Shown: piece by piece, positions 1-4,582 of the stretch
Layout: the number at the start of each line of letters is the position of its first letter
How positions within the stretch are numbered: position 1 is the first letter of the stretch
Source of the DNA: UM-FILTER-42-14 sp964586055
Lineage (GTDB): Bacteria > Patescibacteriota > Microgenomatia > UBA1400 > PJMF01
Direction: 5' to 3'
DNA length: 6,698 nt
Assembly (NCBI GenBank): GCA_964586055.1
Contig: CAZPFX010000029.1
Span: forward strand, 1 to 6,698
The notes under the pieces: generated by a model
Databases searched by the model: none
Told to the model about the DNA's origin: nothing
Seen by the model: the letters and a program-made list of their open reading frames with translations, nothing else
Made by a program: the position numbers and the translations under genes

Positions 1-299
1 GGCTTAACTAACTTTTGTTCTGACACCAACAAACTCTCCCGTCTAATCCCTTTATCGCTAACTACACTTTCAACTGCTTTTTGAATATAAATAATAAGCT
101 GATCAGCACCTTGTCCGCGATTGAGATTAAAAAGCATTTTCGCATAGTAAAGCGCGAACAACTGTATTAAGTCACTTTCTCTTTGCTCTTTATCTAAAGC
201 GTCTGTCTCATATTCGACAGACGCTTTGTCCTCACCATAAAATTTTATTTTCAATGTCCCAATTAATTTTTGACCCATTAAATTTGAAAAAAATCCCAT
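1..299 (-). CDS. hypothetical protein, 3' end beyond window
   Basis: Partial gene. It starts at ATG 299 and stays open for 99 codons to base 1, where the window cuts it. The start is well supported by a strong purine-rich ribosome binding site 10 bases upstream. The visible product begins MGFFSNLMGQKLIGTLKIKF and continues with an acidic/basic stretch (about residues 23-43) and a likely helical part around LIQLFALYYAKMLFN. There is no convincing signal peptide or transmembrane segment. I do not recognise the family and assign no function. It lies 72 bases downstream of the metallopeptidase-like gene on the same strand and shares its AT-rich composition, so the two may form one accessory transcription unit. 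A perfect 12-bp inverted repeat sits inside the reading frame, around residues 25-35. Seen: open frame and binding site. Inferred: that it is a real protein gene. Confidence 0.7.
   Translation of the reverse strand, partial: MGFFSNLMGQKLIGTLKIKFYGEDKASVEYETDALDKEQRESDLIQLFALYYAKMLFNLNRGQGADQLIIYIQKAVESVVSDKGIRRESLLVSEQKLVK
196..227. repeat. perfect 12-bp inverted repeat, 8-base loop
   Basis: AAAGCGTCTGTC at 196-207 is followed after 8 bases (TCATATTC) by its exact reverse complement at 216-227. In RNA this would be a stable 12-bp stem. It lies wholly inside the partial reading frame that starts at 299, where it encodes part of an acidic stretch. Neither side is followed by a long T run, so it is at best a weak intrinsic terminator. 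It could also be a recombination or mobile-element remnant, or a site that slows or regulates translation. Confidence 0.8.
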
Positions 300-309
300 A
301 TAGTTTATA

Positions 310-321
310 CCTTCCTTCCTT
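310..321 (-). promoter_or_regulatory. ribosome binding site with repeated AAGG units
   Basis: On the minus strand the bases before ATG 299 read AAGGAAGGAAGG, three copies of AAGG, ending 10 bases before the start codon. This is the most obvious Shine-Dalgarno in the window, and it decides the start of the small partial gene, which has no other support. The repeat gives several registers for pairing with 16S rRNA. Confidence 0.65.
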
Positions 322-371
322 ATGCATACTTTGTCGACGACGTTGTACCAAATTAGAACCTATTTTGTAAA

Positions 372-1271
372 TTACCCATTAGTAAAAATACCAAATTGTT
401 TTTGTGCATTTGATAGAAATGTAATGTCTTGTGAGAGAACATCGTAGTTTATACCGAATTCAAATAAGTTCTTTTTGTATTCATCAGTGGTTAAACTATT
501 CTTTGCAATTGAAATTATTATTTCTTTTCCTTCTAGATATTTTTCTCTTATTGAATCAGTCTGAGAATAATTTGATATCTTTAAAGCTATTCCAAAAAAC
601 CAAAGAAAACAACTTGCATAACCATGGCTTTCACTAACTAGCTTTCCATAAAATGCTGGATGATCATAACCCAGCCTATTTATTTCTTCTGGTAAAACTA
701 ATTCATTTTCAGTTAATGATAATATGAATTCTGTTGAATACTGATAGTCCTGATTTAGTTGTATTTCTAAACCTATTCTTGCTTCAGCTTCTACAATACC
801 TTCATTGTCTGCAAGTAGCTCTCCAATTAGAGGAGCTCTATTATTAATAATTGGATGGGCCAGTTCATGAGCAATAAATCTTTCTTTTTCTGAATTTGAT
901 CTAAATCCAGCTGATAGTTTTATACAAAATACTTTTCCAAATGGCTGAACATCGTCTATATCACCTTCTGACCATTTCCAAGGTTCTGGATTAAAACCAT
1001 CTTTGATTGCTTTTTTTTCAAATCTTTTCCAGTATAAATCTGGATCACAAAATATAATGTATTGTTGAGGTAATTCAGTGTTCTGATTTATTGCTGATAA
1101 CTGTCCCTTAGTTGCAAGTATCAGTTGAGAGTATTGATTGATCTCATCCTGAAGTTGGGCTGAAACTTCCAAGGGTTGTAAAAAAGTAACGGATCCTACA
1201 GTTTTTTTATCAAAAGATGCTCCAAAAATTTCAATTTTTTGATTTGTTAAATGATCGGGGTCTAAAGTCAT
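372..1271 (-). CDS. HELAH zinc metallopeptidase-like protein, cytosolic
   Basis: A 299-residue protein of no named family that I recognise. The key motif is HELAH at residues 135-139, the zinc-binding and catalytic HExxH signature. It is followed 17 residues later by E157 within LADNEGIVEAEAR. This resembles the gluzincin arrangement (HExxH, about 18 residues, then E in an EG context, as in M1-type peptidases), so H135, H139 and E157 are the predicted zinc ligands and E136 the base. There is no signal peptide or clear membrane helix, so it probably acts in the cytoplasm. A stop codon lies three codons upstream of the start and no Shine-Dalgarno is visible; an extended -10 box ends 5 bases before the ATG, suggesting a leaderless message. 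Hand counts of sample lines give 25-28% GC, well below recA and later genes, which suggests transfer. Peptidase activity is inferred from the motif; the substrate is unknown. Confidence 0.8.
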   Translation of the reverse strand: MTLDPDHLTNQKIEIFGASFDKKTVGSVTFLQPLEVSAQLQDEINQYSQLILATKGQLSAINQNTELPQQYIIFCDPDLYWKRFEKKAIKDGFNPEPWKWSEGDIDDVQPFGKVFCIKLSAGFRSNSEKERFIAHELAHPIINNRAPLIGELLADNEGIVEAEARIGLEIQLNQDYQYSTEFILSLTENELVLPEEINRLGYDHPAFYGKLVSESHGYASCFLWFFGIALKISNYSQTDSIREKYLEGKEIIISIAKNSLTTDEYKKNLFEFGINYDVLSQDITFLSNAQKQFGIFTNG

Positions 1272-1276
1272 GTCTA

Positions 1277-1285
1277 ACTATAGCA
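1277..1285 (-). promoter_or_regulatory. extended -10 promoter, leaderless start
   Basis: On the minus strand TGCTATAGT occupies 1285-1277: a TGn extension plus a -10 hexamer matching TATAAT at 5 of 6 positions. The ATG of the metallopeptidase-like gene begins 5 bases further on, where transcription would be expected to start, so the mRNA would have almost no leader. No good -35 box is seen, which is normal for extended -10 promoters. The same TATAGT hexamer recurs in the recA/tRNA gap. Confidence 0.45.
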
Positions 1286-1321
1286 TTTGCATTATCAAAA
1301 ATTATTAAGATCTGTTCTTTG

Positions 1322-1394
1322 TCGGGGTGACTGGACTCGAACCAGCGATCTCGCGACCCCCAGCCGCGCATTCTACCAACTGAACTACACCCCG
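1322..1394 (-). tRNA. tRNA-Pro(GGG)
   Basis: A 73-base cloverleaf folds on the minus strand: acceptor CGGGGTG/CACCCCG, D-arm GTTC/GAAT with loop AGTTGGTA, anticodon stem CGCGG/TCGCG with loop CTGGGGG, five-base variable loop, and T-arm GCTGG/CCAGT with loop TTCGAGT. Bases 34-36 are GGG, which reads CCC and CCU proline codons. The C1-G72 pair and A73 discriminator are typical of bacterial tRNA-Pro. CCA is not encoded; the next bases are CAAA, so the CCA-adding enzyme must finish the end. It diverges from recA. Its 3' end borders the AT-rich block, and the metallopeptidase-like gene starts 50 bases downstream on the same strand. Confidence 0.95.
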
Positions 1395-1432
1395 GTTTTT
1401 GGTTTCTACACTTTACGTAAGTTGTGGAATGT

Positions 1433-1461
1433 ACTATACAACCTAGTAGAAAATACGTATA
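1433..1461 (-). promoter_or_regulatory. putative tRNA-Pro promoter
   Basis: On the minus strand a -35-like TATACG (1461-1456) and a -10 TATAGT (1438-1433, 5 of 6 to consensus) are separated by 17 bases. Transcription would start near 1426 and give a leader of about 31 bases before the tRNA. The -35 is a weak match. The element interlocks with the oppositely directed recA promoter. Confidence 0.45.
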
Positions 1462-1463
1462 GT
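1435..1463 (+). promoter_or_regulatory. putative recA promoter
   Basis: TATACA at 1435-1440 (4 of 6 to TTGACA) and TATAGT at 1458-1463 (5 of 6 to TATAAT) have the ideal 17-base spacing. The predicted start is near 1470, about 32 bases before the recA ATG. It overlaps the tRNA-Pro promoter on the other strand almost completely. No classical LexA box (CTGT-N8-ACAG or GAAC-N4-GTTC type) is visible in the gap. Confidence 0.5.
1450..1460. repeat. AAAATACGTAT element, copy 1 (recA upstream)
   Basis: The 11-base string AAAATACGTAT, ending in the palindrome ATACGTAT, occurs here and again at 2603-2613 between recA and rny. This copy overlaps the proposed recA -10 box. Only these two exact copies were found by eye, both intergenic, so a shared regulatory site is possible but unproven. 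Confidence 0.4.
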
Positions 1464-1491
1464 AAAAAACCCAAAGAGGAACCAAAGAGAA

Positions 1492-1496
1492 AAGGA
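1492..1496 (+). promoter_or_regulatory. recA ribosome binding site
   Basis: AAGGA lies 5 bases before ATG 1502 within a purine-rich leader. It supports this ATG as the recA start, in agreement with the MAKK-type N-terminus and the family's length. Confidence 0.65.
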
Positions 1497-1501
1497 AAAT
1501 T

Positions 1502-2533
1502 ATGGCAAAAAAACCAAAGCAACCAATCGTGAGTGTCGAGGCAGATGCGAAGCATCAAGCAGTAGACATCGCAATGCAACAAATAGAAAAAGAATTTGGC
1601 AAAGGCTCGATTATGAAAATGGGCGACAAGCTTAAGAATATGGCGGCCTACCCTGCTGTTTCGACTGGTTCCTTGGCTTTAAACCTGGCTCTTGGCATTG
1701 GTGGCTATCCTAAAGGAAGAATCGTTGAGATTTACGGACCAGAGGCTTCCGGAAAAACCACTCTCTGTCTTCATGCTATTGCGAATGTCCAGGCTAAAGG
1801 TGGCACTGCTGCCTTTATTGATGTCGAGCACGCTCTCGATCCTGTTCGGGCTAAAAAAATTGGGGTGAATTTAGATGATCTGCTTATTTCTCAACCAGAT
1901 TATGGCGAACAAGCGCTAGAGATTGCCGAAACTTTAATCAGGTCTGGTGGCGTTGAGATTGTGGTCATCGATTCCGTCGCTGCCCTCGTTCCCAAATCTG
2001 AAATAGAAGGAGAAATGGGAGATTCACAAATGGGTGTCCAGGCCAGACTGATGTCACAGGCGATGAGAAAATTGACGGCTGCGATTAGTAAAACCAAAAC
2101 CTTAGTTATTTTCACTAACCAAATCAGAATGAAGATCGGCGTCATGTTCGGTAGCCCCGAAACAACTACAGGAGGAAATGCCCTGAAGTTCTACGCTTCA
2201 CAACGGCTAGACATTCGAAAAATTGGCAATATCCAGGAGGGTGAAAAAATTGTTGGTAGCAGACACAGAGTCCGTGTTAAGAAAAATAAAATGGCGCCTC
2301 CATTCCAAACCACTGAGTTCGATATGGATGACTGCGGTATCTCTATGACTGGAGATGTTGTCGACATTGGTGTCGAAACAAACATTATTGAGAAAAGCGG
2401 AAGCTTCTTTAAGTATGAAGGCGAAGTCTTAGCCCAAGGCCGAGAATCTACTAAACAACACCTAGCTGAACATCACGATCTCATGAGGAAAATTCAAAAA
2501 GAGATCTGGGAAAAGCTTAAGCAGCAAGATTGA
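1502..2533 (+). CDS. recA: recombinase RecA
   Basis: RecA forms ATP-dependent filaments on single-stranded DNA in the cytoplasm, drives homologous pairing and strand exchange, and in many bacteria triggers LexA self-cleavage. At 343 residues it is of normal length. Seen in order: N-terminal helix region with QQIEKEFGKGSIMKMGD (26-42); Walker A GPEASGKTT (79-87); IDVEHALDP (106-114); Walker B VEIVVIDSVAAL (151-162); loop L1 EGEMGDSQMGVQARLMSQAM (169-188); and NQIRMKIGVMFGSPETTTGG (206-225), with loop L2 followed by NALKFYASQRLDIRK. The C-terminal domain is short and ends in KLKQQD rather than the long acidic tail of Escherichia coli RecA. All catalytic motifs are intact. It ends with TGA. It diverges from tRNA-Pro with a shared promoter region, and a new promoter overlaps its stop codon, so rny need not depend on recA transcription. 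Confidence 0.98.
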   Translation: MAKKPKQPIVSVEADAKHQAVDIAMQQIEKEFGKGSIMKMGDKLKNMAAYPAVSTGSLALNLALGIGGYPKGRIVEIYGPEASGKTTLCLHAIANVQAKGGTAAFIDVEHALDPVRAKKIGVNLDDLLISQPDYGEQALEIAETLIRSGGVEIVVIDSVAALVPKSEIEGEMGDSQMGVQARLMSQAMRKLTAAISKTKTLVIFTNQIRMKIGVMFGSPETTTGGNALKFYASQRLDIRKIGNIQEGEKIVGSRHRVRVKKNKMAPPFQTTEFDMDDCGISMTGDVVDIGVETNIIEKSGSFFKYEGEVLAQGRESTKQHLAEHHDLMRKIQKEIWEKLKQQD

Positions 2534-2558
2534 CTATAAGAGTCTCTGGCAGTACAAT
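2530..2558 (+). promoter_or_regulatory. strong sigma70-type promoter over recA stop
   Basis: TTGACT (2530-2535, 5 of 6 to consensus) and TACAAT (2553-2558, 5 of 6) are separated by exactly 17 bases. This is the best promoter match in the window. The -35 box contains the recA stop codon TGA. Transcription would start near 2565 and give a leader of about 170 bases before rny. Confidence 0.6.
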
Positions 2559-2564
2559 AGCACC

Positions 2565-2733
2565 TGCCCTTCGACATATTAAGAAGAGAGATAAGTATTA
2601 AAAAAATACGTATGAATCAATCAATAATAGTTCTTCACCAGAACAAAGAAACGCTAATACCGTCAAGACGGTAGCTTCCGTAACAAACGGGTGCGTCTCT
2701 ATTTGATTCTCTAAATCTTCTTAAATGTTCTAA
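2565..2733 (+). promoter_or_regulatory. structured rny 5' leader (putative)
   Basis: No coding sequence is visible here. Several short hairpins can be drawn: GTTCT/AGAAC (2630-2634 with 2640-2644); TACCGTC/GACGGTA (2658-2664 with 2667-2673, inner pairs probably open); and CCGT/ACGG (2678-2681 with 2687-2690). A 7-bp pair, GAATCAA (2614-2620) with TTGATTC (2703-2709), could enclose all three. ACGG at 2668-2671 could instead pair with CCGT at 2678-2681, so mutually exclusive folds exist. No hairpin is followed by a T run, so a recA intrinsic terminator is not supported. It matches no riboswitch class I know. A leader controlling RNase Y, or a separate small RNA, are both possible. Confidence 0.35.
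2603..2613. repeat. AAAATACGTAT element, copy 2 (recA-rny gap)
   Basis: Exact 11-base match to the element at 1450-1460, including the palindrome ATACGTAT. Here it lies about 40 bases downstream of the predicted rny-leader transcription start and 121 bases before the rny GTG. It may be an operator, part of a second promoter (TATGAA follows at 2611-2616), or chance in AT-rich DNA. Confidence 0.4.
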
Positions 2734-4335
2734 GTGGCTAAGAAAGTTCTTATGTCATTATTCAGCAATCTCTCAACCTTGTTTGGACCAGATCAGAAAC
2801 GAAAAAGTCAACAAAAGCAGAAATCCCAAAAACCAAAGCAACAAACCCAGCCTGCTCAGGATCACAAAAAACAGTCTCATCCACAGCATCAGCAGAAACA
2901 ACAGCAGCCAGTTCAACAAAAAATGGCAGTTCCAGTCGCTGAAGAAATTCAAGCAAAGGCTCGTGAAATTATTGTTGAGGCTAAAGCTGAAGCTCTTTCA
3001 ATTCGTAGCAAAGCGGAGCGCGAAAGTCGCGATTTCTCTAGACAACTAGAAGAACAACAACGAACCCTTAACACCCAGCTCGACAAGCTAGACGAGAGAC
3101 TTGATCAACTATCCAAAAAAGAAGAACGACTAGAAAAAGATCGCCAAGATCTCGCCAAGGCTAATGAGGATCTAACCAAGAAGCGACAAGACTTAATCAA
3201 GTCGCTTGAGAAAGTGGCTGAACTCACTCGCGAAGAAGCCAAAGCTGAGCTTTTCCGTGGACTTGATGAGCAATTAACCAAAGACAAAGCTCGCTTAATC
3301 AGACAAAAAGAAGAAGAAGCTAAAGAAGCAGCTGACGACCGTGTAAAAGAAATCTTAATTGATTCTATGTATCACGGCGCCACCGACTTCGTTTCTGAAT
3401 ACACCATTTCCACCGTTCAACTACCTTCTGAGGAATCAAAGGGAAAAATCATCGGTAAAGGTGGTAGAAATATTAACTCTTTCGAAGAACAGACCGGCGT
3501 TGATGTCGATCTAGATGCTTCACCAACCGAAGTTCGCCTTTCATGCTTTGACCCAGTCCGACGTGAGATCGCTAGAATCGCCCTCGAGAGATTAATTCGC
3601 GATGGTCGTATTCAACCTTCTCGTATTGAGGAAGTGGTTGCCAAAGTCAGAAAAGAGATCGATAAAGTCACTCTGGAAGCTGGCAAGAATCTCTGCCACG
3701 AGCTCTCTATCTATAACCTTCCAGTTGAGCTAATGCAGCTAATTGGTAAGTTTAAGTATCGATTCTCTTATGGACAGAACCTGATCGCTCACACGCTTGA
3801 GGAAACAAAAATTGGTATCAAGCTGGCTAGCGAGATGGGCCTTGATGTGAACACAGTGAAGCTTGGTTGCTTACTCCATGATATTGGAAAAGTTTCAGAA
3901 GAAGCCGAAGGTAGTCACGTCGAGCTCGGTGTCCAAATCGCCAAGAGATTCAATATCGCTCAACCAGTTGTCGACTGTATTGCCCAGCATCATGAAGATG
4001 AGCCCTTCTCTGGTCCAGAACAGGTCGCTGTTTACATTGCTGATGCTATCTCTGGTGCAAGACCAGGTGCTCGATACGAGAACTACGATGCCTATGTGAA
4101 ACGACTCCAGAGTCTCGAGGACATTGCTATGAAACATGATGCGGTTAAACACGCTTATGCTATCCAAGCAGGTCGAGAAGTCAGAGTCATTCTCCAACCA
4201 GAGAGAACTAAAGACGATGATGTCACCGTTCTCAGCAATGCTATTCGTGATGAAATCAAAAACACCATGACCTACCCTGGAACAGTCACCGTGACTGTCA
4301 TCAGAGAGATTCGCGGCACAGCAGTCGCGAAATAG
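2734..4335 (+). CDS. rny: ribonuclease Y, soluble, Gln/Lys-rich N-terminus
   Basis: RNase Y is the endoribonuclease that starts mRNA decay in many bacteria lacking RNase E. The 533 residues show: a short amphipathic start (VLMSLFSNLSTLF, 5-17); a Gln/Lys/Pro/His-rich stretch (about 21-63); a long charged coiled coil (about 66-210); a KH RNA-binding domain with GKIIGKGGRNI (237-247, where the usual form is near GRIIGREGRNI); and a metal-dependent HD domain with H353, catalytic LLHDIGK (H382, D383), SHVELG (H395), HH (419-420) and ADAISGARPGAR (D437). The single N-terminal transmembrane helix found in Bacillus subtilis RNase Y is missing. GTG 2734 directly follows an in-frame TAA; ATG 2752 (MSLFSNL) is an equally possible start, as neither has a clear ribosome binding site. 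secG follows 22 bases after the stop. Confidence 0.95.
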   Translation: MAKKVLMSLFSNLSTLFGPDQKRKSQQKQKSQKPKQQTQPAQDHKKQSHPQHQQKQQQPVQQKMAVPVAEEIQAKAREIIVEAKAEALSIRSKAERESRDFSRQLEEQQRTLNTQLDKLDERLDQLSKKEERLEKDRQDLAKANEDLTKKRQDLIKSLEKVAELTREEAKAELFRGLDEQLTKDKARLIRQKEEEAKEAADDRVKEILIDSMYHGATDFVSEYTISTVQLPSEESKGKIIGKGGRNINSFEEQTGVDVDLDASPTEVRLSCFDPVRREIARIALERLIRDGRIQPSRIEEVVAKVRKEIDKVTLEAGKNLCHELSIYNLPVELMQLIGKFKYRFSYGQNLIAHTLEETKIGIKLASEMGLDVNTVKLGCLLHDIGKVSEEAEGSHVELGVQIAKRFNIAQPVVDCIAQHHEDEPFSGPEQVAVYIADAISGARPGARYENYDAYVKRLQSLEDIAMKHDAVKHAYAIQAGREVRVILQPERTKDDDVTVLSNAIRDEIKNTMTYPGTVTVTVIREIRGTAVAK

Positions 4336-4337
4336 GC

Positions 4338-4346
4338 TGGTATACT
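4338..4346 (+). promoter_or_regulatory. possible extended -10 before secG
   Basis: TGGTATACT at 4338-4346 combines a TGn extension with a -10 hexamer matching 5 of 6 consensus positions, just after the rny stop codon. Transcription would start near 4353, only about 5 bases before ATG 4358. No clear -35 is seen. This may give secG a nearly leaderless transcript of its own besides read-through from rny. Confidence 0.3.
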
Positions 4347-4357
4347 AGTTGGGCAAT

Positions 4358-4576
4358 ATGCATCAATTTTGGCTCACAGCACAAGTTATAACCTCAGTCT
4401 TTTTGATTGCAGCTATTCTGTTGCAGTCACAGGGATCAGGTCTGGGAGCAACTTGGGGAGGCGGGGGCGAAACTTATCACACACGAAGGGGTCTAGAAAA
4501 GGTCTTGTTTTATCTGACAATTGTCGGTGTGGCCTTTTTCGTAGTCGCTGCTTTGGGTGTAGTAGCAACCCGATAA
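4358..4576 (+). CDS. secG: preprotein translocase subunit SecG
   Basis: SecG is the small accessory subunit of the SecYEG channel in the cytoplasmic membrane and aids SecA-driven protein export. From ATG 4358 the product has 72 residues, a normal SecG size. It shows two hydrophobic helices: WLTAQVITSVFLIAAILLQ near the N-terminus and VLFYLTIVGVAFFVVAALGV near the C-terminus. Between them is the family's hallmark loop QSQGSGLGATWGGGGETYHT, which carries the conserved GLG and Gly-rich segment. A TTG at 4349 would add three residues (MGN) but has no better ribosome binding site, so the ATG is preferred. It lies 22 bases after rny and 6 bases before the solute-binding-protein gene, which suggests one operon. 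Pairing with an envelope-anchored protein fits an export role. Confidence 0.92.
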   Translation: MHQFWLTAQVITSVFLIAAILLQSQGSGLGATWGGGGETYHTRRGLEKVLFYLTIVGVAFFVVAALGVVATR

Positions 4577-4582
4577 CGCCCT

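Larger units (their letters stand above)
1432..1464. repeat. 8-bp inverted repeat in recA/tRNA gap
   Basis: TACTATAC (1432-1439) and GTATAGTA (1457-1464) are exact reverse complements separated by 17 bases. Each arm contains the -10 box of one promoter and most of the -35 box of the other, which explains the symmetry of the divergent promoters. It could also serve as a binding site for a dimeric regulator. Confidence 0.7.

Noticed and set aside
275..299. Similarity of the N-terminus MGFFSNL to MSLFSNL in RNase Y
   Set aside because: Only four shared residues, with unrelated codons and different continuation; coincidence.
322..349. Possible promoter (TTGGTA, 17 bases, TATGCA on the minus strand) before the small partial gene
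   Set aside because: The -10 matches only 3 of 6 consensus positions, and read-through from the upstream gene is a simpler explanation.
1231..1485. 84-codon minus-strand open frame across the tRNA gene
   Set aside because: It runs through the tRNA-Pro cloverleaf and the promoter region, and the peptide looks like no protein; it is a chance frame.
2548..2568. GGCAG/CTGCC inverted repeat just after recA
   Set aside because: Only 5 bp with an 11-base loop, overlapping the -10 box and without a T tract; too weak to call a terminator or operator.
2658..2690. Hairpins after recA considered as an intrinsic terminator
   Set aside because: No T run follows either stem, and the position about 125 bases after the recA stop, downstream of a strong promoter, fits a leader better.
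2724..2732. Mini-ORF ATG-TTC-TAA directly before the rny GTG
   Set aside because: Two codons only, without a ribosome binding site; AT-rich chance, though it overlaps the stop that precedes GTG.
2828..2842. 15-base string AAAAACCAAAGCAAC shared by the rny N-terminal region and the recA start (near 1508-1522)
   Set aside because: Both encode Lys/Pro/Gln-rich low-complexity protein (KPKQ), so the match is explained by similar codons.
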